64,000 nucleotides of DNA. It comes from Epiperipatus broadwayi. Lineage: Eukaryota > Onychophora > Udeonychophora > Euonychophora > Peripatidae. The stretch spans positions 932,001-996,000 of the forward strand of contig JAQFVV010006273.1 of NCBI GenBank assembly GCA_028023455.1, given 5' to 3'. The notes below the pieces were generated by a model. The model saw only the letters and a program-made list of their open reading frames with translations, was not told where the DNA came from and did not search any database. The position numbers were made by a program, and so were the translations under genes. Below, one piece after another: positions 1 to 9,807 of this stretch. Each line of letters begins with the position of its first letter. Position 1 is the first letter of the stretch.

Positions 1-3000
1 ATCTCATCAGATCTTTATCTCCTTATTTAATTAATCTGTTTACAAACATTTTTATTACTTTTTTTAAAAATTTCATTTCCACTTTATAATTCATAAAAAA
101 ACACATTTTGTTTTATTATACTTTTAAAATATATTGATCATTAATAATACCATATACATTTATCTGTGCATATAAATTATATATATGTCATCAAAATTGT
201 TTAAAACGTTTATTTTTAAAATTCCTTGAAATTTCTTAATTTATGGACATGAAGTGTATATAAATATCACTTCAATACATATGCATTATAAAATGTTTTT
301 TTTTAAAAAAAAACTTCACTTTAAATAAACACAAATTAACAAATATCATGTTTTTATTTTGTTTTTGTTAATTTTTCTACTATTCAATTTAATTTATGAT
401 TTTTATTTTTCCTGGAAACAGCAGCTGAAAACTTTGAATCATTAATATATGGTTTTACTATCTCTATGTAAAATTATCAACCCAAACCTTGTAATTAGGC
501 AAGTATTCCATAGATATTTTTAAAAAAATCTTTCTTCATAAATTGTAAAGTAATGTAAATTTATAAAAAAAAAAATGTTTGAAAAAAGAATAGTCAATAG
601 CTTTTTTACAAATTTGTTTTCAATTTTCTTTCTAGAAAAAAAAAAAAAAAAATTAGAAAATAACATTAATATTAGTTACAGGTAATACAGACTTTTTTAA
701 AAAATAAATGTCATAGTTTTGATAATCTTTTATATATATGGACAATTTAATTTCAAACTTTCATAAAAAAAATTGCCTGAAGATTATCAAAACAATGCTA
801 TAAAATATACAGAAATATAGGTCAAATATTTTGTTTAAGTTTTAAAGTAAAATTAATATGCATAACTACTAATCATTTGGTAAATTCTATTACATATAGC
901 AAAATGAAATTTGGTACAATTGCATTTAAAACAAAATAATAATGGAAAATGAAGAGTTATTTAATAAACACTTTTGGAACTGTGATAAAGATTATTTAGT
1001 AAAAATATTTTTAAAAAATTAACAAATTATTATAAAAAGAGAGAAAAAAAATGTTATTTCATTATAATAACCTTAAAAAAAATCAAACACAAATATCACA
1101 AATGCATTAACTTTATTATTTCATAATTTTTAACCATGTTTCATAGATTGATTACACATTTAAATAAAATACTGTAATATTTTACAAAAAACAAGACACA
1201 AGTTTTTAAAAATGAAGATTTTAATATATATAAATTGTAAAGGAAATAAAATAATAGATTAAATTAATAGCTAAAAAACTGCTTGATCTACAAATGCCTA
1301 TATGTTTGTGGCAAGCCAAATGTAATAGAAAATAATTGGATAAAAAGCCAAATATAATGGATACATATTTCTGATAACAAACAATAATAAATAGTAAGTA
1401 TAAACTGATTTCCAAGCTGATTGTTCAATAAATGCCTTACAGATTTGGGTAACTATAATGTAATGAAAAATATCATAAACCAAGTAGCTTTTTCCAATTA
1501 TGCCCTGCATAATTGGGTAATCCAAAATATAATGAATAAATGCTAAAATATAAGTAATAAATAAATAAGTTGATCCACTCATGGGTCTGTGATAATTTAA
1601 ATTTACATCTAGAATGGATTCATAAAATTTGTAAAATACCAATGAATCCCCAAAATATGTGTGTTTGCTCAACAGAAAAAAAAATTCAATAAGTAATGAT
1701 TTACTTTTTTTGTTGTTGTTAAAATGAGATGATTTACTTACTAATAAGGTATAGTATGGTATATACAATTAACTATCTTAATAAGAAAACATAAATTATG
1801 TAATAATAATTTTGTATAATATAATGATTTGTGCAAGAGGTCAATCAACAGATACTTAGATTAACAATAAAATATAAATTAATTAAAGCAAACGTTAACC
1901 CATTTCTAAGACAAATAACATCATTTTTATTATTTAATAACTGCAATCTAATATCAGTCAATATATATTTCTAATCTATCTCTGACAGATTGCAATTATC
2001 AAATATGACCTCTAATTAAAATCATTAACTCATAAAGTCAAAAAAGAATTGATTAGGGTCTCCCTCACACACAACAAGAAATAAAATGTAATGGAAATTT
2101 TATAATTCTTATATTTTTTTTTGTTTTGTATCATATCTTTGAAATCAAGTAAGACTTTTTATAATAATAGTTATTATATAATTTAAAGTAAATTATATAG
2201 AGTATTGGTTATGTTTTAAATTTAGATCTAAATAAAATAACATATTAATAGTTGATTTAAGTCTTAGTTGATTGTTTTTTTTTATAATTTAAGTGTATAT
2301 TGAAAGATAAAATAAGATTGCATTAATAATTAAAATTATTAATAAAGAAGTGAACTTTTGATAGATATCTATCAATATTGTACTATTATACTCTTAATTA
2401 TTATTAACAAATGAAAGTTGTCTGAATAGACAATTTTTTAAAAAAATTATCTGTTAGTATTCATTACCAAGTTCAGCATATAATATTGGTTTAAGCTCCA
2501 TTATCCTGGGACATTTTCTTTGGTATCTCCATGATGGTGAACACAAGCATAGAGTTTGATAAACATTTTAATAATTAAGAGGTCCAACTATTCCTTATAT
2601 CAATATTACAATCCATGGCAAATCTAATGGCTTGATAACTTCATGGCAGTTAGCATAGCATTTGTTGTTATCCATTCTTTTTTGTTCACAAGAATATTAA
2701 AAGGGAATTTCATGTTCTCCCTCCTCCCCTCCTGATATGACTTTCTATTGATGGTGCATTATTTCTTTGTTGTAAATCAAGAATCTATTGTTAAATTATA
2801 TGAAAATAAAACACAAATTTTAAAGACAAAAAAGTATGAGTTCTTCTTACTGATTTTCTTGCTGTCACTTAATATCATCATCATCATTATTATTATTAGC
2901 AGCAGCAGTGGCATCTCATGAATGTGAGGTTCTCCTTCAATGACTTGAATAAAGCAATTGTTATCATTCAATATAACTAAATTAAAATATTTTATTTTTA

Positions 3001-3157
3001 AGTTTTAATAAATTGTTCATTCACTCCTAATTTACTCAAACTATAAATGTATTTAATAAACACAAGATTTTTAATTGGTTTCTTTATGTATTCACTTATA
3101 AACTATAGGGAGATAATAAATTATATGTGTATATCACATATTCCCACCCTTAATAAA
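1..3157. other. AT-rich DNA without a convincing gene
   Basis: This stretch is very AT-rich, with many homopolymer A and T runs and short open frames made mostly of F, I, Y, K and N codons, as expected by chance. One frame of 156 codons on the minus strand (1298-1768) is listed separately. I see no splice-flanked conserved exon, RNA gene or delimitable mobile element. Confidence 0.6.
1298..1768 (-). CDS. hypothetical hydrophobic ORF, 156 codons, doubtful
   Basis: This is the longest open frame outside the retrotransposon. The translation is rich in I, Y, F and L, with three or four hydrophobic stretches in the last 100 residues (for example around FITYILAFIHYILDY and FVIRNMYPLYLAFYPIIFYY) that could be membrane spans. 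I do not recognise a family. In DNA this AT-rich, antisense or random frames tend to give hydrophobic I/F/Y/L proteins, so length alone is weak support. There is no visible promoter, splice signal or homologous copy elsewhere in the window. It could be a membrane-protein pseudogene or chance. Confidence 0.15.
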   Translation of the reverse strand: MYIPYYTLLVSKSSHFNNNKKSKSLLIEFFFLLSKHTYFGDSLVFYKFYESILDVNLNYHRPMSGSTYLFITYILAFIHYILDYPIMQGIIGKSYLVYDIFHYIIVTQICKAFIEQSAWKSVYTYYLLLFVIRNMYPLYLAFYPIIFYYIWLATNI

Positions 3158-3165
3158 AAAATAAT

Positions 3166-4459
3166 GGTACTGGTATGTTAAGTGGTACAAGCAGCTTGAT
3201 GATGCCATTGCTAGCCAAATTAACATAAATATGCCAACTATGAGGCCCTGATGATGTCAAGTGTGTTATACTAATTTCTCACAATTCACCCTTGGCTAAT
3301 AATCATGCAACCTGTTCTTACTCTATGAATGATCACTATTCACACTGTGCTATCATATCATTTGAGATTGTGTAGATTTAAAGTGAATGCAATTATTGAA
3401 ATATTATTGGAAAAGTATATATCTTACACTTCAAGTGATGGAATATTATCTATTAGTTGTAAAACTATCACCATGCTTCCCAGCACAGTTTGTAATGGCA
3501 TAAAATTAGAGAAAGGGTATGGCCAAGTGCAATTTTTACCAGCCTATGTGTAAAGTCATGGTATTCACTAGATGATGCAAGACAAACAAAATGGCCAAAA
3601 CTAAAAGCCAGAAATTACAGGTTTTGTGAACTACCAGCTCCAGAAGCTGATGCTGTGGACATTCTTCAAAGTCTTAGTTCTGCCATCAAATCGGCAGGGC
3701 AGGTTTGATTGCAGAGGTTGATGAGACCCTATTTACTCATCACAAGAGCCACCAGGGTAGGATAATCCCATAGCAGTGGATATTTGGTGGTATGTACTGG
3801 AAAACAGGAATATTTCACCACCATTCCCTCATGCTCTGAGGCCACCCTTTTGCAGGCCATAAGTGAGAACATAAAACCAGGCTTGAGCATCTACTCAGAC
3901 AGCTGGAAGGGGTACAGGATGTGTGATCTTGAGGCCACCAACCACAACTACAATTTTGTCGACCCTTCCACAGGTACCAACACCCAAAACATCGAGCAGC
4001 ATTGGGGGTTTCTCAAGTGTCAAAACAAGAGGCATCAAGGCACTGAAATTAGTCAATAAGCTACCTGGCAGAATTTGTGGTGGCATATCCACCAGGGACA
4101 AAACCTGTTCATGGCCATTTTACAAGAAATGACTTTGCAAGAGGAGTAGGTGGTGAGAAATAAGTAGATTGGTTTTTTTTTGTAATTAAATTGGTTTAAA
4201 TAAATGCATGTTGTTGTAAGGGAAAAAAAGTTCTTTCTTTTAAAATAAAATTTTGTAATTAAAAAAATTGCTTAGAATAAATGAAATTCTTTTACTTATT
4301 ATTGTCCAAAATATTTATCGTAATGTGTTTCTGTCTAACAACAATGCCATCAAGTGGCCTGTACCAGCTAAAATATTTATCGCCTGGTACAGTTATATTT
4401 ATGTTTTTGTCTAGCAACAATGCCATCAAGTGGCTTGTACCACCTAACATACCAGTACC
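3166..4459 (+). mobile_element. Merlin-type (IS1595/ISXO2-related) DNA transposon, element 1
   Basis: The element starts GGTACTGGTATGTTA and ends TAACATACCAGTACC. The terminal inverted repeats extend about 70 bp: the left end continues through TGGTACAAGC, CTTGATG and CATAAATAT, and the right end matches in reverse complement. It is flanked by AAAATAAT (3158-3165) and AAAACAAT (4460-4467), a 7/8 match to an 8-bp target duplication. Merlin elements are known for 8-9-bp duplications and an ISXO2-like DDE transposase, and such a coding remnant lies inside. The right inverted repeat has an extra partial copy at about 4309-4395. The broken transposase makes this copy non-autonomous. Confidence 0.85.
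3690..4165 (+). pseudogene. broken Merlin/ISXO2-like transposase
   Basis: Encodes most of the catalytic domain of an ISXO2/IS1595-type DDE transposase, the Merlin class in eukaryotes. In order: EVDETLF with the first catalytic Asp near 3720, HHKSHQGRIIP, QWIFGG, then EATLLQAISENIKPG, IYSDSWKGYR with the second Asp near 3900, NFVDPSTGTNTQNIEQHWG near 3955-4010, and SYLAEF near 4060. These pieces lie in three different frames. There is a TAG at about 3771, a frameshift near 3788 just after FGG, and another near 4055 after the GTEISQ stop. The N-terminal zinc-ribbon region is not recognisable upstream. It sits centrally within the inverted repeats of element 1, as expected. No active protein can come from it. 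Confidence 0.85.
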
Positions 4460-4460
4460 A
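4309..4460 (+). repeat. duplicated subterminal block of Merlin element 1
   Basis: Two ~76-bp units follow one another. Each contains GTCTA(A/G)CAACAATGCCATCAAGTGGC, then a TGTACCA stretch, with AAAATATTTATCG before and between them. The second unit is the functional right end of the transposon. The first looks like a partial duplication of it. Confidence 0.6.
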
Positions 4461-4701
4461 AAACAATTCTAAACAATTAATATAAGTTCATCACTATCAA
4501 CCAAGCATTCTATCAAACCCTATGACCAATTAAACTATATCATCACAATAATAAATTAAGACTTATGTATAATTAAGTGTCTTGTATTTAAAAAAAAAAA
4601 ATTTCAAATAACTCGCATTGTTCCTTGACAGCCTTATATTTCATCCTAACTACATACTTGTGAAATAAATCCATAATACCATTTAAGTTGCATAAAATTT
4701 G

Positions 4702-5266
4702 ATTACATTCAAATATCAGCCTTTCAAGCTAATTGTGCATACGCTTTTGCGAGTGTTAATAATAATAAATGAATACTTTCTCTCCAATACAAGATATAGT
4801 ATTTATGCAGGAATAAAATGAATCACTTGTTCCTATGACTCAAATGCTTATATATGAGCAAATCTGAAGTACTGGCAAGGAAAGCGTGAGGATTGAACAG
4901 TCACTTTAAATTATTATATACGATGTCTGAATGAATGACGTCGGTGAAATTGTCTAGAATTTACTAAACGTCATTCTAACTGAAACTTAATCATATGTAA
5001 ATAAGCATTTATTTTATATAGCGTATGTTTACAATTGTATTACATTCAAATATCAGCCTTTCAAGCTAATTGTGCATACGCTTTTGCGAGTGTTAATAAT
5101 AATAAATGAATACTTTCTCTCCAATACAAGATATAGTATTTATGCAGGAATAAAATGAATCACTTATTCCTATGACTCAAATGCTTATATATGAGCAAAT
5201 CTGAAGGGCTGATATTTGAATGTAATACAATTGTAAACATACACCATATAAAATAAATGCTTATAA
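4702..5266. repeat. 168-bp direct repeat plus ~60-bp inverted repeat
   Basis: Bases 4702-4869 recur at 5039-5206, 337 bp downstream, with about one visible difference (TTGTTCC against TTATTCC). Immediately after the second copy, 5207-5266 is the reverse complement of about 4995-5057, the segment leading into the second copy (AAGCATTTATTTTATAT, then GTTTACAATTGTATTACATTC). The junctions fall inside the sequence ATATCAGCC. No coding potential. The near identity suggests a recent rearrangement, a foldback transposon, or an array of an undefined repeat. Confidence 0.8.
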
Positions 5267-5534
5267 AATTTGATTCTAACTTCTTTACTTCTAATGATTA
5301 TAGACTCTTCATACCAAATAAACTCATGAACATAATCATTATTATAAACTGAATATTTACTATCTCCATAACAATTCATGCATTTGGTTGTAGCTTTGCA
5401 ATAAGCTATATTTTCCAAACTATTAATCTCATAAACCAAGTACATATCACTGATTTTACTCTGTGATTGAGAAAAATTCTAGTTCCCACTCAGTGGTACA
5501 TTCATGATTACATATTTTATGATGACAAAACCAC

Positions 5535-6310
5535 TTAGATTTTAAAGACTACTTCTAAGGATAAAATTGTATATCTATCATCACTATTCAAGTTTGTGAT
5601 GGAATTATCCTTTAAAAAAACATGGACATTTGCTTCAGATTGCATCACATCTAAGCTAAAATCATAATATGAATTACCCTGTTTCATCAGATTTTTCAAA
5701 CTTTGGACTTCTTGTTTCTGTCTATTCAGTATCTTCTCTACCTCTTTATCATTAATTTCTTGATACTTGTTTAATTCAGTTTCTAGGATTCTATCTTTAT
5801 TCTGGCATTTCAATCAACACTTTTTTCAATTTTAGTTTCTATCTCTTGAGTCCAATTTTGTTCCTTTTTTATCTATCTACTAGCTTATTGATTTTTATTT
5901 GTATTTGACTTTAAGACTTTTCCATTTTACTCCCTAGCTGATTAAACTTAACTTTCAAATCATTTATTTGCTCATGTCCTATTTTTATTTCATGAATTCT
6001 GTATGCACATTTGATTTTCTTGGCTCAATCTATTTTCAAACTCACATTGATCCTCTTCAATCTTCATTACTAACATTTTCTGGTCTTGTTTCATTTCTAG
6101 TTTAAGCTATTTGTGATTTTGTTTCAATTCTTGTTTAAATTCCTGTTTAAGTACTTCCTGATTTTGCTTCATTTCACTCATTAATGTCTTCAACATGAGC
6201 ATTATAGGTTCATTTTAATCATTGTTTCATATGCCAGACTTCATTAATTTATCTTTCCTGCTCTAATATATCTAAATCCTTTTCAATATCCATAGTTTGT
6301 TTTTATTTAT
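5535..6310 (-). pseudogene. decayed coiled-coil protein, possibly retrotransposon Gag
   Basis: Read on the minus strand from about 6300, the sequence gives a broken chain of K/E/Q-rich peptides (MDIEKDLDILEQER near the start, then SEMKQNQEVLKQEFKQELKQ, LEMKQDQKM, and NRQKQEVQSLKNLMKQG near 5700). Stops and frame changes separate them. An open stretch remains at 5535-5813 (92 codons) whose N-terminal half is heptad-like. A similar K/E/Q coiled-coil remnant occurs at 37.9-38.8 kb. Coiled-coil Gag proteins are known in some LTR retrotransposons, but no zinc knuckle, capsid motif or pol is present here, so Gag is only a suggestion. Confidence 0.4.
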
Positions 6311-6779
6311 TTTATTTTAGAGAAGAAAAAACAAGACTTTCTTTCTCAATTCAATATCTCAGATCAAATGAAATGGATTTGTTTTTCTCAACTATGGCTC
6401 ATCCATTGATCCCTACAATTTAGTTAAATTTCTATACATATATATTTCAATTTATGTAAGAAACAATTTCAATATAAAATACCACACTAGTATCATTTCT
6501 CAATAGTGATTGTTTAACCTATTCACAATATCATTATCCCAAACTAACATTTTTTTTTAAAAAAAATTCAACTTATATTATGCATAATATAGCATAAATT
6601 CCATGATTATATTCAAAAGACTTTATGCTCTTTCCAATGAATTCAAATAATAAGCACCAATGTTTTCCATTTATTTTCCAAAATAACTAGGAGACAATAC
6701 ATTCAATAAAATAAGTTGGCTTCAAGTACATTTCATTATTTATTTCTCAGTTGTTTTTTTTTTTTTCTCATGTGTCATA
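6311..6779. other. AT-rich spacer
   Basis: I see no gene or delimitable repeat. It contains A/T homopolymer runs near 6550 and 6755. Confidence 0.5.
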
Positions 6780-6840
6780 GCATCAGCGGGGAAGCGAATT
6801 CGCTAACCGCAGCTGTCACTGACCTCTCGACCACCAATGC
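6780..6840 (-). repeat. tRNA-like hairpin element
   Basis: On the minus strand the block begins GCATTGGTGGTCGAGAGGTC and ends with CCCCGCTGATGC, so the ends can pair. The flanks extend the pairing (TGTCAAGCAT against ATGCTATGACA). The start resembles the tRNA-Gly-like sequence at 21398. At 61 nt it is too short and lacks a clear T-loop, so it is not a functional tRNA. A tRNA-derived repeat head is likely. Confidence 0.4.
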
Positions 6841-6937
6841 TTGACATTTCACAGTTGTTTCATTAAAAAAAACTTAATAATGTCAACTAGTAATGAGACC
6901 ATATTTCTTTGGCATTTTACTAACATATAGCACATAT

Positions 6938-7202
6938 TAAAACAGGCAAAACTCTCTATACATATTACCACTCAGTGCAAGCCAGAGTAATCAATGGATA
7001 CCAGAAGGCTTGTGCAAAAAAATCCCCATCTAATATCTACTTATCCAATATCCTCAGACTAGTTTCTTACTTGTGGCCTTCGTCAGTGAGGAGCCTTGGA
7101 TCTGAGAGCATTGCAATACTGAGTGGTAATATGTATAGAGCGTTTTGCCTGTTCTAATAACAGTTATAAGCAAGCATAAGACATGGTGATCATGTGATGT
7201 TT
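6938..7202 (-). mobile_element. hammerhead-bearing retrozyme-like element, short inverted form
   Basis: The 13-bp sequence ATATAGCACATAT occurs exactly at 6925-6937 and again at 7203-7215, marking a target duplication. Inside, the left arm starts AACAGGCAAAAC and runs through a minus-strand hammerhead. The right arm (from about 7120) is the reverse complement of the left start (ACTGAGTGGTAATATG, GTTTTGCCTGTT), then ends in GATCATGTGATGTTT, the end shared with the larger copies. It is a compact head-to-head version of the composites at 21.9 and 36.1 kb. It has no coding capacity. A long variable-length TSD points to target-primed retroposition rather than cut-and-paste. Confidence 0.75.
7043..7102 (-). 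ncRNA. type I hammerhead ribozyme motif, copy 1
   Basis: Minus strand: stem I 5' half CTCCTCA, core CTGACGA, a short stem II (AGGCCACAAG, weakened on its 3' side), GAAAC, TA loop, GTC, then stem I 3' half TGAGGA. All core boxes are intact. Stem I pairs for six bases, then an internal loop, then more pairs with CCAAGG/ATTGG. Stem II keeps about two pairs only. Self-cleavage would be expected after TAGTC if it folds. Confidence 0.7.
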
Positions 7203-7215
7203 ATATAGCACATAT

Positions 7216-8151
7216 CTGTAATTTAAAAGGCATAAACATATCCTTACTTTTATTATTATCTGGCAAGCCTAGGCATTATCATCTGGTACTTTGCCTTCAC
7301 ATGCCCCTTTTGGAATATTTAAAAAATATTTTATTTATAATGTATTTTACAGTTATTTTATTTCTCAATTCATGTATTGTTACATCTATTTTTCAGAAAA
7401 CAGTTTGACAACACACTCTAAATTCAAACCATTAACAAAGCACAACTACAAAATTAAAATTAATATTTATTGAGACACTAATCAATTTAATCTGATACTA
7501 GTATGCACAAAAAAATATTATTGTGATCATTAAGCAATATTTTAACCTTATCTATTTATCATTTTACAACTCCCAATCTCTCATGGGTTATGAATAAACA
7601 TATCTGTAATACCTACCAATAACATAACAATAAAATTGGCTAAATAATTTAAACTAAAATATTTCTTAAACTAGAAATATTTATAATGGATACATATCTG
7701 TAATATATACGTAAACTATTAAATTACAGACTTACCATTCGCATATATATATATATACGTGATTTTGAATATACAGCAATTTAAGGTTGTTTAAATGGGT
7801 ACTCTGAGAGGGTTTAAACCTGGCATATGGATAGATGTGTGGGTAAAATACGTGAAACAGGCAGGTGGATAAAACTGACTGTTTCAGTAACAAAAAAAAC
7901 CACAGCCAGTACAATGAATGTACTTTGTAAAACTACTCTTTACAGACACCATGTTAGAATCTTTGGAATATTCTAAAAATTATAAATGTAATTTTAATTT
8001 TTAAAAGAAAATTTTATACATTTAACAGGGTTTCACATTTTTGTTCCCAATTTAAAAATAAATTTCTGTCCAAAAAGATTTTGTTAATTTTCTGAAATCT
8101 TGTGTACACTTTATTTTATTTTATTCAAAATTCAAATATGGTTTTTTAGAA
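7216..8151. other. AT-rich DNA without gene
   Basis: Several short frames occur but none looks coding. Near 7744 there is a short (AT)n run. No delimitable element was seen. Confidence 0.5.
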
Positions 8152-8603
8152 TGTTTTTTGGTAATAGTATGTATATTGAACCCGACTGCTTGATGGCATT
8201 GTTTTTCACACAATGCACATCAATATACCATTTTAGCAGCCTAACTTACAGCTAACCCTATAACAGTGTTGTTTGTAGTCATAACAGGCTGCCTAGAAGG
8301 CAATATATCCTATGATTACATAATGAAATACTACACTCATTGACTTGCGACAGTATTCCTCAAGTGAGCACAAGTCAACTCTTGCTACAGTCTGATTTGA
8401 TGGTGGCCATATTTGAAGGATACAAAACTATCAAAAAATTCATTGTGGAAAAATTTTGAGAAATCATAGTGGATTTAGTATTACATATTAAGAATTGTCA
8501 GGCCATCATGCATGCTTCCCTATGATTTTGAACTACACACAACCTGAAAAAGTTAGTTTTCAGCAGAATTCTGCCAAGTTCATGCAGAAATGCATGTTTA
8601 TGC

Positions 8604-8828
8604 ATGAATCCATGCAAAAACAGTAAAATGTCAGTGGCAAGTGTTCAAAATTGGTTGAAGGGGAGTGAATTACCGGCCACAGAAGTTGATGCTGTTGTGT
8701 TTTTCCAGATAGAGAATATCCTGCCAGATGCAAAGCTATGCGTTTGCAGGAAGAGCATAGTTTTAGTCAACTACAGGATCTGGGGAATTCCATTGCCACT
8801 CCTGCAAGTGTACCTGGGCTCTGTGTAA
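8604..8828 (+). pseudogene. possible N-terminal Merlin transposase remnant
   Basis: A 74-codon frame inside Merlin element 2. Its segment LPATEVDAVVFFQ resembles LPAPEADAVDIFQ encoded at about 3630-3670 in Merlin element 1, upstream of the catalytic domain. The shared peptide and equivalent location suggest both derive from the same transposase region. No catalytic motif is left downstream. Confidence is low because the match is short. Confidence 0.3.
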
Positions 8829-8889
8829 GGTAAGTTGGTTGGACGGCTACAAAATCCCATTACTTACAGATTTGAGGCTTATCTCCTAT

Positions 8890-9720
8890 TGAAGTCAAAC
8901 AAACTGTAACTCCCTGCCCTCTAAAAAAAATGTTTTTTTAAAAAATGAACTGTTTAAGTCTTTTTGAAAAAGGCAAAAAAATAAAGGAAGAACTTTTCAC
9001 TATCATATAAAGGTTTCAGTAGCATAAATATTTTTAAAAAAATCTCATACTAAAAAAATAAAAGACAATAATTAAAAATCAAACCAACATTCCTCCACCC
9101 TCTAAAAACCAACTGTTTGTTTATTTAAAATGAATTGATTAATAAGGCTTTCCAAAAAAAAAAAAAGCTCAAAATCAATAAAAAGTTGATAATTTAAAAG
9201 CAAACCAATCCCCCTCCAATAGTTTGTATATTTTGTTAATCTATCTCTTTATATGTATTCTATATTCGAACACATTTAAAATTAATATGTGAAGTTTCCA
9301 GTACATCAGCAAAAGATATTAAATGATGAAAATTAAAATTCAAACCAATTCCCCTCCACCTTCTAAAAACCAACTGTTTGTTTTATTAAAACTGAATTGT
9401 TTAAGGCTTTAAAAAAGAAGCTCAAAGTCCAAAAAAAGGTGATAATTTAAAAGCAAACCAACCCCCCTCTACCATCTAAAAACAAAGTGTTTGTTTATTA
9501 AAAAGGAAAAAAAAACATATGAGTTTTATGTATAGTATTATGTAAAGAAACCGATAATTCAAAATCAAAAAAAAAAGTCAATAATTTAAAAGCAACACCC
9601 CTCCCCCCTACACCATATAAAAACAAAGTATTTGTTAATTAAAAACAAAAAAAAAACATTTGAGTTTTATGTATAGCAAGAGAAAAAAATTTTTTTTTTA
9701 CCATAGTATTCTGTAAAGAA
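8890..9720 (+). repeat. diverged tandem repeat, unit about 110-140 bp
   Basis: The block CAAACCAA(C/T)(A/C)CCCCTCCACC followed by TCTAAAAAC-AA-TGTTTGTT recurs near 9080, 9205, 9341, 9455 and 9590, with a weaker first unit near 8895. Units also share AATTTAAAAGCAA and TTAAGGCTTT. It lies wholly inside Merlin element 2 and fills most of its 3' half. No protein is encoded. Confidence 0.65.
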
Positions 9721-9807
9721 ACCAACGGCCTGTAATTGATGTGCATTGGGCAAAAAGCAGCACCATCAAACGGTGGGGTTCAGTATACATACTATTACCT
9801 GTTTTTT

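Larger units (their letters stand above)
8160..9799 (+). mobile_element. Merlin-type DNA transposon, element 2 (internally decayed)
   Basis: It starts GGTAATAGTATGTATATTGAACCC and ends with the reverse complement (GGGTTCAGTATACATACTATTACC). The inverted repeats continue for about 60 bp through the ACCATCAAACGGTG / CTTGATGGC block to CCAATGCACATCAAT. The 8-bp TGTTTTTT is exactly duplicated at 8152-8159 and 9800-9807. End sequences match element 1 in layout. The interior holds a possible transposase fragment and a diverged tandem repeat, so it is non-autonomous. Confidence 0.85.
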
